Positions 32,646-42,010 of a DNA stretch of 54,496 nt are shown here, piece by piece. A program made the translations under genes and the position numbers. Position 1 is the stretch's first letter; the number at the start of each line of letters is the position of its first letter. The notes beneath the pieces were generated by a model. The model did no database searches. It had not been told where the DNA came from and was given only the letters and a program-made list of their open reading frames with translations. Origin of the DNA: Thermoplasmatota archaeon (GTDB taxonomy: Archaea; Thermoplasmatota; Thermoplasmata; Thermoplasmatales; Thermoplasmataceae); contig JAMCUD010000094.1 in assembly GCA_023379355.1 (NCBI GenBank), positions 1-54,496 of the forward strand. Reading direction: 5' to 3'.

Positions 32646-34634
32646 TCATCTCCCCCTGTATTCGGGCGCTCTCTTCTGCAGAAAGGCAGTTATACCCTCC
32701 TTAAGGTCCTCTGTGCCGTAGATCAAACCCATGGACATGGCCTCCATCTCGAGCCCATTATCCTCCGGAACATCTCCACCCTTGTTTATGAGCCTTTTAG
32801 CAACAGAGGCGGCTATTGGAGCAATCCTCTTTCCGAGATCTCTGGCAAGCGAGGCAGTTTTATCAGCAATCTCAGATGAAGGGAATAGTTTCCAGACAAG
32901 GCCAAGATCCAGCGCGGTCTTCCCGTCGAATCTGTCTCCGCTCAGTATTATCTGCATTGATCTGGATACACCAATGAGCTTTCTCAGCCTCTGAGAACCT
33001 CCCCAGCCAGGAATCAAACCAAGTGTTACTTCTGGAAACCCCATAGTGCAATCTGGTGTTGCAACTCTCAGATCGCACCACAATGAAAGCTCAAAACCAC
33101 CTCCAAGGGCATATCCTTTCATCTCAGCTATTGTGATCTTGGGAATCTCAGACAGCATCCTGAACACTCTCTCACCCCGCCTGGAGTTTTCTGCGAAATC
33201 CATCGTACTGCTGAAGAACTGCGTAAGCTGGGCACCTGCGGAAAAGTTGTTCCCCTCACCCCTCAGGATAATAACCCGTGTTTCCTTTCTGTTCCACAGA
33301 TTCCTTAGATGGTTCTCCAGAGAGTTAATGACCTCAACGCTGAGAAGGTTGTTTCTTGTATTGCTGAAAGTCAGGACGGCAACAAAGTTCTCATCATCGT
33401 ACGTTACGGAGATCGAATCAGATCCCTGTAGAGGGACTTCAGTTTTGGCAATTGTTGCGTCAGGTTCCCGTTTCATTTGCAATTTCCCTGCGACGGCATC
33501 CTTCATTTTCCCCTGCTCAATAGATTGGGCAGGTTTGAATATCTCAGTCTGGAATTTTTCAGCAAGTTTCTGGAGCTTTGCCTTTACTTCTGCATTTGTA
33601 AGGCCCTCTGCTACGGAAATTGGACCAAATGGCCTGTTCATACCCAGCTTGACTCCAGTTTCAATATCCTGCGGTGACGCAACGTTAAGTTCCAGAAGCT
33701 TCACTGCTTCGTTCACCTCAACAGAAAGCACGTCCATCAGATCAATAACCTGGGACGGTTCAGCATGTGGTATCTGGGCCTTTCCGTCCTTCCATGTGTA
33801 GAAGCCCTTTCCTGTTTTCGCACCCAGCCTTTTGCTGTTTACCATCTCCTGAAAGATATGGCATTTAGCGTAATCAGGATGGACCGCCCTGGCATAATAC
33901 TCAAGGGAGTGTGCCATGGTATCTATGCCAACATAATCCATCAGTTCATATGGCCCCATGGGAAGGCCCTGTGCACGGGCAAAGGCGTCCACCGATTCCG
34001 GAGAAGCCATTTTTCCCTGGATAATCAGGCCGAATAGAAGGCTCTCTGGCGCATTAACCCTGTTCACAACAAATCCAGGTGTGTCATGGTTTACCAGAAT
34101 CGGTGTCTTTCCTATCCTCCTTGCAAGTTCCATCAGAGAATCAGCTGTCTGTGAAGATGTGACATCACACTTTATCACCTCTATAAGTTTCATGACAACC
34201 GGAGGGTTGAAGAAATGGAATCCTGCAAGTCTGGAGGGATTTTTAACAGCCTTGGCGAGATCTGAAATGAGAATGTTGGAAGTGTTAGAAGCAATTATGG
34301 TATGTTCTGGAGCGCTTGATGAAGCCCTTGAGAGAATATCTCTCTTCAGGCTCTCTATCTCCGGTACGGCCTCTATCACAATATCAACATCGGATACAGA
34401 TTTCTCAAGATCCCCACTGAAGGATATTCTCCCCAATATCCCATCCTGTGGTTCCTTCAGTTTTCCGGACTTATGCAGTCTTTCAAGGCTTATTCCTATG
34501 GAGTCCCTTGCCTTTGCCAGTGCTTCCGGGAATGCATCAACAAGCGTGACCTGAATACCTGAAAGTGACAGAACCTCGGCGATGCCGTGACCCATGATTC
34601 CAGCCCCTATTATGGCAGCTTTCCTCACATCCAT
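32646..34634 (-). CDS. bifunctional 3-hydroxyacyl-CoA dehydrogenase / enoyl-CoA hydratase
   Basis: The 662-residue fusion has an N-terminal NAD-binding 3-hydroxyacyl-CoA dehydrogenase ('IIGAGIMGHGIAE', 'AGFHFFNPPVVMKLIEVI', 'NRVNAPESLLFG') through about residue 390. A crotonase domain follows, with 'AEMKGYALGGGFELSLWCDL' and 'FPEVTLGLIPGWGGSQRL', retaining both catalytic Glu positions. The order HAD-ECH is opposite to bacterial FadB and is the archaeal arrangement. It catalyses the hydration and oxidation steps of beta-oxidation or a reversible crotonyl-CoA route. It follows the SCP2 gene by 4 nt, with the PDO gene upstream. Confidence 0.93.
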   Translation of the reverse strand: MDVRKAAIIGAGIMGHGIAEVLSLSGIQVTLVDAFPEALAKARDSIGISLERLHKSGKLKEPQDGILGRISFSGDLEKSVSDVDIVIEAVPEIESLKRDILSRASSSAPEHTIIASNTSNILISDLAKAVKNPSRLAGFHFFNPPVVMKLIEVIKCDVTSSQTADSLMELARRIGKTPILVNHDTPGFVVNRVNAPESLLFGLIIQGKMASPESVDAFARAQGLPMGPYELMDYVGIDTMAHSLEYYARAVHPDYAKCHIFQEMVNSKRLGAKTGKGFYTWKDGKAQIPHAEPSQVIDLMDVLSVEVNEAVKLLELNVASPQDIETGVKLGMNRPFGPISVAEGLTNAEVKAKLQKLAEKFQTEIFKPAQSIEQGKMKDAVAGKLQMKREPDATIAKTEVPLQGSDSISVTYDDENFVAVLTFSNTRNNLLSVEVINSLENHLRNLWNRKETRVIILRGEGNNFSAGAQLTQFFSSTMDFAENSRRGERVFRMLSEIPKITIAEMKGYALGGGFELSLWCDLRVATPDCTMGFPEVTLGLIPGWGGSQRLRKLIGVSRSMQIILSGDRFDGKTALDLGLVWKLFPSSEIADKTASLARDLGKRIAPIAASVAKRLINKGGDVPEDNGLEMEAMSMGLIYGTEDLKEGITAFLQKRAPEYRGR

Positions 34635-34638
34635 GTTA

Positions 34639-34974
34639 TCACTTTTTCATTTTAGAGGCTAGGGATGTAAGCTTCTGGGCGCTGAAAATGTCACCGGATA
34701 CCTTCAAGGTTCCACCCATGAATGCTGTGACGGCATTAGCCTGTCCAGAGAGAACCCTTGAAAGAAGATCATCCGTTGCAGATATGACTGCGGCTGCGTC
34801 CTTGGTCTCTCCCTTAGACAATGAGAGCGCGCCGTCTTTAATGGAAACAAAAAATGCTTCGGAATCTGTTGGCTTGAACTGGAAGGTCTTGTCAAAACCT
34901 TTCAGCTCATTCTTTACTTCCTGGCTCCCATTTGCTTTTGTGACCATCTCATTCAGAAGTTCAAAAGATTTCAT
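34639..34974 (-). CDS. SCP2-domain (sterol-carrier-like) protein
   Basis: From the Met codon at 34974 the 111-residue protein shows the SCP2 fold pattern: 'FQFKPTDSEAFFVSIKDGALSLSKGETKDAAAVISATDDLLSRVLSGQANAVTAFMGGTLKVSGDI'. Such domains bind acyl-CoAs or lipids. A longer frame to 35064 would overlap the PDO gene by 47 nt and adds a low-quality N-terminus, so the internal start is preferred. A TATA-like stretch (ggttaaag, 34994-35001) lies about 24 nt before it. It is 4 nt from the HAD/ECH gene and probably presents acyl-CoA substrates to it. Confidence 0.82.
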   Translation of the reverse strand: MKSFELLNEMVTKANGSQEVKNELKGFDKTFQFKPTDSEAFFVSIKDGALSLSKGETKDAAAVISATDDLLSRVLSGQANAVTAFMGGTLKVSGDIFSAQKLTSLASKMKK

Positions 34975-35017
34975 AGTTGGATAGGATAAAATAAGGTTAA
35001 AGTTTTTTGCCTTTTGT

Positions 35018-35677
35018 TCAGGCGTGGTTGTAAGCTTCAAGGACGTATTCGGCGAACTGGTCATCAGGGTATGCGCCTACAAACTCAACCTCTCCGTTGA
35101 TGAGGATGTGCGGCACACTTGAAACGCCCGCCTGTTCTGCTTCAGCCTCAAATTCAAGAGACTCCACCATTTCTCCTGTAATATTCTCGTTAAGTATGGC
35201 AAATTTATGGGCAGTGCCAACTGCCTTGGGGCAGTATGGGCATGTCGGTGTGACAAATACCTTGATCGTCACCGGTTTGTCTATCTTCTTTATGATCTCA
35301 AGAGCCTTGGACGAAATATCCGCCTCCCACTTTGAAACATTCTTCAGATCCTCTATGAGGGAACCGAACTCATAACCTGAAGGCAGTCCAGAGTACCTGA
35401 CTCTCCCGTCTGTGGACCCATGTTTTGTAACTATGGTGGTAGGGGCCTTTTCAACCTTGAACTTCGTCGCTTCCTCCTTATTATCCTCCATAGTATATTT
35501 CACAAGGTGTATCTTATCGGACAGTTCTGAAACTTCAGATGCAAGCTCAATTGTCTCCTTGCAGTACTTGCATTCCTGCTTTGTCGTGGTAAAAAGAACG
35601 ATATCCACGTCATTTGTGACATACTTTTTGAATTCCTCTGAAAGGTAGTTCTTATCCTCATCCCTTATTAGAGCCAT
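35018..35677 (-). CDS. protein disulfide oxidoreductase (two-thioredoxin-fold PDO)
   Basis: The 219-residue protein comprises two thioredoxin folds, each with a CXXC: 'TKQECKYCKET' in the N half and 'TPTCPYCPKAV' in the C half, plus cis-Pro motifs 'KAPTTIV' and 'SVPHILING'. This is the PDO family common in thermophilic archaea, used for cytoplasmic disulfide formation and NADPH-linked thiol reduction. It lies just upstream of the SCP2 and HAD/ECH genes on the same strand. Confidence 0.92.
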   Translation of the reverse strand: MALIRDEDKNYLSEEFKKYVTNDVDIVLFTTTKQECKYCKETIELASEVSELSDKIHLVKYTMEDNKEEATKFKVEKAPTTIVTKHGSTDGRVRYSGLPSGYEFGSLIEDLKNVSKWEADISSKALEIIKKIDKPVTIKVFVTPTCPYCPKAVGTAHKFAILNENITGEMVESLEFEAEAEQAGVSSVPHILINGEVEFVGAYPDDQFAEYVLEAYNHA

Positions 35678-35801
35678 GTTTCATGATTAGTTTCACATAT
35701 TAAAACTTTGGTATACAAGTTTGTTTATTTACTCTATACTGGGTCCAAAAGTTCATGCATGGGTGGACAGATATTTATGCTGTAAATTGGATGAACCTGA
35801 A

Positions 35802-36554
35802 ATGACTGAAAAGGTATTCTGGGTTGACATGTACATGAAGGAAATTACTGCTAAGGTTACAGAGACAGGTGATGATGGAATCCTGCTGGACAGAACCATT
35901 TTCTACCCAACAGGCGGAGGGCAGCCAAACGACACCGGATATCTGCACTCCTCATCGGGAAAAGTAAGGATCACAGATGTACTCAAGAGTGGGGAGGATG
36001 TACTTCATGTGCCGGAGGTTAAGAATCAGATAAAGAAGGGGGATTCGGTCAGGGCTGAAATCGACTGGGATCGCAGGTACTCACATATGAGGTACCACTC
36101 CGCCATACATGTCATTGACGGTATGATGGCCGCCAGGCATGGAGAAGAAGGTCTGCTGACAGGGGGCCAGATATATACAGACCACGCGCGAATCGACATG
36201 GACCTCTCTGATTTTTCGAAGGAATTTGTGGACTCGCTCATATCTGAGTGCAATTCATTCATCTCGGAGAGTCACCGGATTTACCAGAGGGAAATCTCTT
36301 CGGTGGAGGCTCTGAAGATACCGAATATATCAAGAACTGATCCAGGAAGGGAACTCCTCAGAAGGCTGGAAAAGGTCAGGACCATAGTGATAGATGGGCT
36401 CGATGAACAGGCTGATGGAGGAACACATGTCCGTGATACTTCCGAAATCGGCTCTATACAGTTACAGAGAATACAGAGCAAGGGAAAACGCAATAAGAGG
36501 ATAGAGTTTACACTGAGTCAGGAATCAGCTCCAGCTTTTAGACATGACCCTTAG
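35802..36554 (+). CDS. alaX: alanyl-tRNA editing protein AlaX
   Basis: From ATG 35802 (MTEKVFWVDMYMKEITAKV) the 250-residue protein shows the free-standing AlaRS editing domain. Landmarks are 'TIFYPTGGGQPNDTGYL', zinc-site 'RYHSAIHVIDGMM' (HxxxH), 'GGQIYTDHARIDMDL' and 'ADGGTHVRDTSEIG', where Asp stands in the position often held by Cys before GGTHV. It hydrolyses Ser- or Gly-mischarged tRNA-Ala. The open frame extends 27 codons upstream but that part lacks similarity to the family. It is convergent with the DtxR-type regulator gene, 8 nt apart. Confidence 0.9.
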   Translation: MTEKVFWVDMYMKEITAKVTETGDDGILLDRTIFYPTGGGQPNDTGYLHSSSGKVRITDVLKSGEDVLHVPEVKNQIKKGDSVRAEIDWDRRYSHMRYHSAIHVIDGMMAARHGEEGLLTGGQIYTDHARIDMDLSDFSKEFVDSLISECNSFISESHRIYQREISSVEALKIPNISRTDPGRELLRRLEKVRTIVIDGLDEQADGGTHVRDTSEIGSIQLQRIQSKGKRNKRIEFTLSQESAPAFRHDP

Positions 36555-36562
36555 ATATATGA

Positions 36563-37192
36563 TCAGCCTCTCTCCCTTGAAAGCCTCACTGCCAGTGAAA
36601 GGTTCTCCGGTATCTTTATTTCGCCGTTCTCTGTCACCATCACAAATTCATCAGGGCTTTTAATAATCTCCACCCAGGTACCGGGGAGGCAGTTCAATGA
36701 ACTCAGGCTCCTGAGAATATCTCTTTCCTCAAAGGAGATTCGCTTGAAAATGTACTTCCCTTCGGGAGCAAGGGTCAGGGATACCTCCACCTCAGGGCGG
36801 AGAGGATCTGTTGGGTTTCCATGAGGGCAGGTTTCAGGGTTTCCCAGGTTCTTGAAGAGCTTGTCTCCCTTATCTCCGCTAAAAAGATGTTCCAGTTCCA
36901 TAACTGAAGAGTGGGTGTCTTCCCATGGGATTTCAAGAAACCTGTGCGCGAATACCTCAGTAACGCGATGCATTCTTACCAGATCAATCGCCTGCCTGTG
37001 GCCATCAGGCGTGAATCTGATGTCCCCCCTCTTCTTGATTATGAGACCGGCATCAGTCAATTTCTGGAGGTATTCATGTGCAGTCGGCGGGCTGATTTTA
37101 AGGCGATCTGCAAGCGCCTTTTCAGTGATACTTCCGAAGGATTCTATGAATTCCCACATCACAAGAAGATAATCCTCCCGATTAAGGGTCAT
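36563..37192 (-). CDS. DtxR/MntR-family metal-dependent regulator
   Basis: The 209-residue protein has an N-terminal winged helix ('TEKALADRLKISPPTAHEYLQKLTDAGLI', residues 22-50) and the dimerisation and metal region 'HRVTEVFAHRFLEIPWEDTHSSVMELEHLFS'. These H/E residues form the DtxR metal sites. The C-terminal SH3-like FeoA domain is 'EERDILRSLSSLNCLPGTWVEIIKSPDEFV'. 'ETCPHGNP' (a typical DtxR 'CPHG') is present. It would sense Fe2+ or Mn2+. The operator is not identified; 'TTTAGGCTATAGG' at 37258-37270 upstream is only a faint candidate. Confidence 0.9.
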   Translation of the reverse strand: MTLNREDYLLVMWEFIESFGSITEKALADRLKISPPTAHEYLQKLTDAGLIIKKRGDIRFTPDGHRQAIDLVRMHRVTEVFAHRFLEIPWEDTHSSVMELEHLFSGDKGDKLFKNLGNPETCPHGNPTDPLRPEVEVSLTLAPEGKYIFKRISFEERDILRSLSSLNCLPGTWVEIIKSPDEFVMVTENGEIKIPENLSLAVRLSRERG

Positions 37193-37343
37193 TAATTATC
37201 CATTCCAGGCATGGCTATAAACTTTACCCGATTTCCCTTTATATACCGGCAATTGAAATTTAGGCTATAGGTCTGCCAAGAGGAATGGGTTCCAATTAAG
37301 ACAACCTCAGGATCATTTTCCTTTCAGTTCATGAGGATTCCCG

Positions 37344-38255
37344 CTAAATTATGGCCACCGGAGAAACAGGTGATGCAGTAGCTCCTTTGAATCTAAGGGG
37401 TGCAGTGACAAACATGAACTCACTTATATTTTCATCCACAAGCCCGTTGAGGTTGATATTGTCTATAAGTCTGATTCCACTCCTCGTGATTAGGTACTGA
37501 TGCACCGGGAGCCTCGATCCTGGGAGTTCTGAAGGACTCACTTCGGTTGAGGGAGTGTCACTTCCGGTAATGGAAACCCTCTTTTCAGAGAGCCATCTGG
37601 CAAGCTCCATCCCTATTCCGGGAGATTTTTCGTAATAGGTGTTGTACTCAGGCACATCCTCCCAAAGTCTTCCAACACCGGTATAGAAGAATATTGCATC
37701 TCCTGGATCAATTTCCAGATTATGATCCTCAAGGTATTTTCTGACAACTGAAAGGCCGATAGGTTCTCCCTTTTTCATTAAACCCTTCCCATCTGTTGCA
37801 TCAACCATTAAACCTCTGGTAACCACCGGTGGTACTTCATCGATACCGAGTTTCGAGGTTCCGTAGGTGGTTGAAAGATCAAATGCATCGTTCCCATTAT
37901 AGAACTTATTATCATAGGAAATATGGTTCAATGAATCAAGGTGTGTGCCAAGATGGTCAACCATCTCTACCCTGCACAGGGCCCCTCCGAACTTGTTCGA
38001 GGAAGCCTGACGGAATGGAGGTCTGACATCATAGACCCTCTGGGAAAGCAGATAAAAGAAAGGCCCATGGCTCTCATATCTTCCAGGCATTCCATTGAAC
38101 ATCTCATGTGAAAGGTAAATTGCCCTTCCTTTCTTTACAATTGAGGCTGCCTTCAGAATGTTTGCAGGACCGATCTCATTCATTGTTCCAAGAACATCAT
38201 CCTTACCGTATGGTGAAGGAAACCATTTCTCTCCTTTTTGAAACCAATCTTCCAT
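37344..38255 (-). CDS. cyclase-family (kynurenine formamidase-like) hydrolase
   Basis: The 303-residue protein carries the cyclase/KynB metal motif 'MVDHLGTHLDSLNHISYDN' (HxGTHxDxxxH), preceded by 'IYLSHEMFNGMPGRYESHGP' and followed by 'GDAIFFYTGVGRLWED' and 'GMELARWLSEKRVSITGSDTPSTE'. Metal-dependent members hydrolyse amides such as N-formylkynurenine or isatin. It is divergent from the PduO gene (91 nt) and shows no operon partner. Substrate unknown; the family is clear. Confidence 0.88.
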   Translation of the reverse strand: MEDWFQKGEKWFPSPYGKDDVLGTMNEIGPANILKAASIVKKGRAIYLSHEMFNGMPGRYESHGPFFYLLSQRVYDVRPPFRQASSNKFGGALCRVEMVDHLGTHLDSLNHISYDNKFYNGNDAFDLSTTYGTSKLGIDEVPPVVTRGLMVDATDGKGLMKKGEPIGLSVVRKYLEDHNLEIDPGDAIFFYTGVGRLWEDVPEYNTYYEKSPGIGMELARWLSEKRVSITGSDTPSTEVSPSELPGSRLPVHQYLITRSGIRLIDNINLNGLVDENISEFMFVTAPLRFKGATASPVSPVAII

Positions 38256-38346
38256 GGGACAATAGGCTTAGGGATTTTTTAACTGTTTCCACGGATTGGA
38301 ATCATGGGAACCGGAATCAAGAAGTAATTGTTACATATAGGCAATT

Positions 38347-38880
38347 ATGTTCACCAGGCGAGGGGACAGCGGAGAGACGGACAACACAAGAAAGGAAAGG
38401 GTATCGAAAGCATCCATACATATAGAGGTTGAAGGGACCATAGATGAATTGAATTCATTTCTGGGGATGGCACTGGATATGTCAGGGTGGGATGATGTCC
38501 GTAAGGACATAGACAGAATGCAGGAAAACGTTTTCAGGCTAGGCGAGCATATAATAGCATCTGCCAATGGACGAACAATAAAAGATGAAGACGTGAACTG
38601 GCTTGAGGAGAGAGTTAATGTGTACAGGAAGGAGATTGGGAAGATAACTCTCTTTGTTGTACCTGGAGGATCCAGGGAAGCCTCATCCCTGCATATCGCG
38701 AGGACCGTATCCAGACGCCTTGAAAGGCTTATAGTCCTCTACGCCCATGAGAAAGAGATTCCAAGGGTTGTTCTTCAGTATTCCAATAGAATTTCATCCC
38801 TCCTATTCATGATGGCCCTGGTTTCGAACAAGAGGCTGAATGTGGAGGAAAGAATATGGCCGCTCAGGCCTCCATCTTAG
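38347..38880 (+). CDS. cob(I)alamin adenosyltransferase, PduO type
   Basis: The 177-residue protein shows the PduO pattern: N-terminal ATP-binding 'FTRRGDSGETDN', 'IEVEGTIDELNSFLGMALDM' and the later 'LHIARTVSRRLERLIVL' (the R-x-x-x-R-R-x-E-R motif) plus 'VLQYSNRISSLLFMMALVSN'. It transfers adenosyl from ATP to cob(I)alamin, giving coenzyme B12. Its last 17 nt overlap the convergent lipB 3' end. It implies a B12-dependent enzyme such as methylmalonyl-CoA mutase elsewhere, an inference. Confidence 0.9.
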   Translation: MFTRRGDSGETDNTRKERVSKASIHIEVEGTIDELNSFLGMALDMSGWDDVRKDIDRMQENVFRLGEHIIASANGRTIKDEDVNWLEERVNVYRKEIGKITLFVVPGGSREASSLHIARTVSRRLERLIVLYAHEKEIPRVVLQYSNRISSLLFMMALVSNKRLNVEERIWPLRPPS

Positions 38881-39538
38881 CTCCCAGTATTTCTTCCAGA
38901 TGTCTCCTTCCAATCTCCATAAAATTGGCAAAGTTGTTTCTGAAACTCCTCAGCATGGAATCTTTCAGCAGAGATCGCTTTACATTAAGGGAACCCATAA
39001 CGGATGGATCCATGTCGCATGGGCGGATTCTCATGAAACCGTCCAGAACCTCACTGGAGTAGTTAATGGCTATCCCGTGGTAGGATATTCCATGATCAAT
39101 GGCCATTCCTATGGAGCAGACCTTTCTTCTATCTGGTCTCTCAATCCATATCCCGGGTTCTTCGCCCACAAATGGAATGAATCCAAGATCTGAAAGGGAT
39201 TCAATTACAGTATTTTCAACTTTTTTCACAAATGACCTCACATCTATCTTCTCAGTCCCGACTCTGAAAATCGGATAAAAAACAAGCTGTCCAGGTCCGT
39301 GGTAGGTCACATCGCCACCGCGATCTATTCTCACTGCCTTTACCCCATTGAGATTTGCTTCCGTGGTCTTTCTTCCGGCTGTATAAACTGGAGGGTGTTC
39401 AAGTATCATTAAAAAATTCTCAAAGACTTGGTCCCTAACCGCTTGAACCAGCGTCCTCTGAATTTCCATGGCATCATGGTATGGAAGTGTTCCGAAATCA
39501 GTCGCGGGGTTTGAAATGAAGTGGTTTGGAGTAGACAC
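38864..39538 (-). CDS. lipB: lipoyl(octanoyl) transferase LipB
   Basis: The 224-residue protein has the LipB landmarks 'RGGDVTYHGPGQLVFYPIF' (73-91), K139 in 'RRKVCSIGMAI', 'GISYHGIAIN' and the nucleophile C174 in 'RIRPCDM'. LipB moves the octanoyl group from a carrier to the E2 or H-protein lysine, forming a thioester through that Cys. The start is GTG at 39538, inside the lpd end (41-nt overlap), because no later start would keep the N-terminal 'DFGTLPYHDAMEIQ' segment. It is the last gene of the oxoacid dehydrogenase operon. Most archaea use LplA-like ligases, so a bacterial-type LipB here is notable. Confidence 0.9.
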   Translation of the reverse strand: MSTPNHFISNPATDFGTLPYHDAMEIQRTLVQAVRDQVFENFLMILEHPPVYTAGRKTTEANLNGVKAVRIDRGGDVTYHGPGQLVFYPIFRVGTEKIDVRSFVKKVENTVIESLSDLGFIPFVGEEPGIWIERPDRRKVCSIGMAIDHGISYHGIAINYSSEVLDGFMRIRPCDMDPSVMGSLNVKRSLLKDSMLRSFRNNFANFMEIGRRHLEEILGAKMEA

Positions 39539-40826
39539 TCTGGGACACCTCCATTATCCCTTCTGAAACTGTTGGATGGGGATGAATGGTCAACCCTATG
39601 TCCATGGCATTGAGACCGGATTCAACCGCAAGTGAGATCTCGCTGATCATTTCTGAAGCATGGGGAGCCACAATAACTGATCCCCTGACGTTTCCTTTCT
39701 GATCCGTATAAATCCTGAAAAAGCCGTTAGAGCTGTTCATTCCCAGCGCTCTTCCATTTGCACCCAGCGGGAATGATTTGAACTCCCCTGATATGTCTCC
39801 GGTATAGGCAATTTCTGGGTCGGAATATATCACAAATGGCATGGCCCTGTAATCTGCAATATTTGATATGCCGGCTATGTTGTCTGCAACAATTTCAGCT
39901 TCGTGAAATGCCTTGTGAGCAAGCATTGGTCCGCCACTCACGTCTCCAAGCGCAAATACCCCGTCAACCGATGTCCTCTTTCCTGAATCCGTCTTTATGA
40001 AGCGACCATCCATTTCAAGCTGAAGATTCTCTAGGCCAAAACCCTGTGTGTTAGGTCTCCTCCCGACAGTCACCAGAACCTTCTGAGCCCTGATCTCGTT
40101 CCCGTTATCAAACTTCATCACATATTCATCTTGTCGAGAGAATGAGGTGACTTTTGTGGAAGTCAGTACGTTCACGCCAAGCTCCCGCAAGGTTCTGGAC
40201 ACAGGTCTTGTGAGATCCTTGTCAAGGCCGGGTAAAATCTGATCCATCATCTCGATTATGGTAACACTGCTTCCAAGTTTGGCAAAGGCAGTGCCCAGTT
40301 CAATGCCTATATACCCTCCACCAATAATGGCCAGGGTTTTCGGTATTTCCTTCAGGTCGAGGACTTCCCGATTGTACATAACGCCTTCCATATCCGGGAG
40401 GACTGCAGGAGAAGATCCGGTTGCTATAACAAGGTTGTGGGTGGTGAATGTTTTCCCATTAACAGAGACGGTGTTTTTGTCAACGATGGAAGCCTCCCCT
40501 TTCTCAATCTGGACTCCATAAGCCTTGCAGAGGGTTTCTACACCTCCAGTCAGTTTGCCAATCATCCCCCATTTCCATTCCTGCCACTGAGGCATTTCAA
40601 CTCCCATGTCTCCCTTGAATCCTGGCATATTCCTGAGATAGTTCATCGAACTGGAAAGCTCTATGAGTGCCTTGCTGGGAATGCATCCGTAATTGAGGCA
40701 TTCACCCCCTACTCTATCCTTTTCTATGAGCAGTGCTTTCTTCCCATGCTGGCCAAGTCTTATGGCCACAGAATACCCGCCTGGACCCGCTCCAATAATT
40801 ATTGCATCGAAATCCATCATGGTCAC
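39498..40826 (-). CDS. lpdA: dihydrolipoamide dehydrogenase (E3)
   Basis: The 442-residue flavoprotein has the N-terminal FAD motif 'AIIIGAGPGGYSVAIRLG', redox cysteines C43 and C48 in 'GGECLNYGCIPSKALIE', the NAD motif 'LAIIGGGYIGIELGTAFAKLG', 'FALGDVSGGPMLAHKA' and the C-terminal active-site 'IHPHPTVSEGI'. It reoxidises dihydrolipoyl groups with NAD+. The GTG start overlaps the E2 stop (GTGA). It can also serve as glycine cleavage L-protein. Confidence 0.94.
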   Translation of the reverse strand: MTMMDFDAIIIGAGPGGYSVAIRLGQHGKKALLIEKDRVGGECLNYGCIPSKALIELSSSMNYLRNMPGFKGDMGVEMPQWQEWKWGMIGKLTGGVETLCKAYGVQIEKGEASIVDKNTVSVNGKTFTTHNLVIATGSSPAVLPDMEGVMYNREVLDLKEIPKTLAIIGGGYIGIELGTAFAKLGSSVTIIEMMDQILPGLDKDLTRPVSRTLRELGVNVLTSTKVTSFSRQDEYVMKFDNGNEIRAQKVLVTVGRRPNTQGFGLENLQLEMDGRFIKTDSGKRTSVDGVFALGDVSGGPMLAHKAFHEAEIVADNIAGISNIADYRAMPFVIYSDPEIAYTGDISGEFKSFPLGANGRALGMNSSNGFFRIYTDQKGNVRGSVIVAPHASEMISEISLAVESGLNAMDIGLTIHPHPTVSEGIMEVSQSVYSKPLHFKPRD

Positions 40827-42010
40827 CTCACAAGGAAGTACTCAGGTGTTTCAAGGGCCGACTTGAGTTTCATCAAAAACCTTGTTGCAAGGGCGCCATC
40901 TATTAGCCTGTGATCGCATGAAAGTGAGAGGAATGTCATTGTTCTCTCAGTTCCATCCACATCTCTCCTGAATGCCCTGTGAACGCCAAGGATTGCAACT
41001 TCAGGGTAATTGATTATAGGTGTAGAGAAAAGACCGCCTATGGGCCCGACATTGGTCACTGTGAAGGTTCCACCCTGTACCTCGTTGAGGCCAAGCCTTG
41101 ACTCTCTGGCTTTCATGGCCAGGTCCCTGATCTCGGCAGCGATCTGAAGGATAGACTTTCTGTCCACATCATGAATAACCGGAACAGTAAGGCCCCCTTC
41201 AGTGTCAACTGCCATCCCTATATTGTATGCGCTTCGCAGGGTGTAGTTCTTCTTATCCTCGTTGTAGGTAGCATTAAGGTATGGGAACTCCTTGAGGACG
41301 GTGGCAGTGGCTTTTATGAAGAAAGCTGTGAGAGTTACCTTTGTGTCCATTTCTGAAAGCTTTTTCACAATACCCTGCAGAGATGTTATGTCTGCCTCTT
41401 CTGCCACAGTAAAGTGAGGCATTATCTCCTTGGACTTTGTCATCTTCTCGAAAATCAGTCTCCTCAATCCCCTTGGTTCGAGCAGCGTATCTCCTGATGC
41501 AACAGGTGATGTCACCGCGGGCCCCTTAGAAGGTGGTGTCGGTATGGTGGTATGTGATGTTGTCACCACCTCAAGGTCATTAAGGGTGATTCTTCCGTTC
41601 TCACCAGTTCCCATTATTTCAGAAAGGTTAAGTCCCCTTTCTCTTGCAATCCTTCTAACAGCCGGGGAGGCAGTAACCAATCTATCTGTATTCTGAGCAT
41701 GCTGTTGCACCTGAGCTGGCGTATCTGCTTTTTTATCATCCGCGTGCATTTCTGAAGTCTGCAATTCGTCTGTTTCAATCTCTATGAGTGCAGATCCCAC
41801 TGCTGCAACCTCCCCTTCATTGAAAAGGATCCGTGAGACCTTACCGTTGACCGGTGAGGATATTTTCACCGTAACTTTGTCGGTCATGACCTCAACCATG
41901 TCCTGTTCCTTTCTTATGGTGTCTCCTGAAGAAACATGCCATTTTACAATCTCACCCTCAGAAACACCCTCTCCTATATCCGGAAGTTTAAACATATACA
42001 ACTTAATCAC
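40823..42010 (-). CDS. 2-oxoacid dehydrogenase E2 (dihydrolipoyl acyltransferase)
   Basis: The 395-residue protein has one lipoyl domain (4-80) with the lipoyl lysine K45 in 'VMTDKVTVKI', a peripheral subunit-binding domain (about 112-147, 'ASPAVRRIARERGLNLSEIMGTGENGRI') after a linker, and a catalytic domain ending with 'SCDHRLIDGA' (HxxxDG, about 367-372). The hinge 'TIPTPPSKGPAVTSP' is Pro/Ala-rich. It forms the core of the complex. GTG 42010 overlaps the E1beta stop by 4 bp; an ATG at 41995 is an alternative. Sequence alone does not separate branched-chain from pyruvate specificity; known Thermoplasma complexes prefer branched-chain 2-oxoacids. Confidence 0.93.
   Translation of the reverse strand: MIKLYMFKLPDIGEGVSEGEIVKWHVSSGDTIRKEQDMVEVMTDKVTVKISSPVNGKVSRILFNEGEVAAVGSALIEIETDELQTSEMHADDKKADTPAQVQQHAQNTDRLVTASPAVRRIARERGLNLSEIMGTGENGRITLNDLEVVTTSHTTIPTPPSKGPAVTSPVASGDTLLEPRGLRRLIFEKMTKSKEIMPHFTVAEEADITSLQGIVKKLSEMDTKVTLTAFFIKATATVLKEFPYLNATYNEDKKNYTLRSAYNIGMAVDTEGGLTVPVIHDVDRKSILQIAAEIRDLAMKARESRLGLNEVQGGTFTVTNVGPIGGLFSTPIINYPEVAILGVHRAFRRDVDGTERTMTFLSLSCDHRLIDGALATRFLMKLKSALETPEYFLVR

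Noticed and set aside
33046..33801. Long plus-strand frame inside the HAD/ECH gene
   Set aside because: It is the complement of a gene with clear catalytic motifs on the minus strand; its translation has no recognisable domain. The same reasoning rejected the plus-strand frame at 33958-34554.
37258..37270. DtxR-type operator upstream of the regulator gene
   Set aside because: 'TTTAGGCTATAGG' only loosely resembles known boxes and shows no dyad symmetry.
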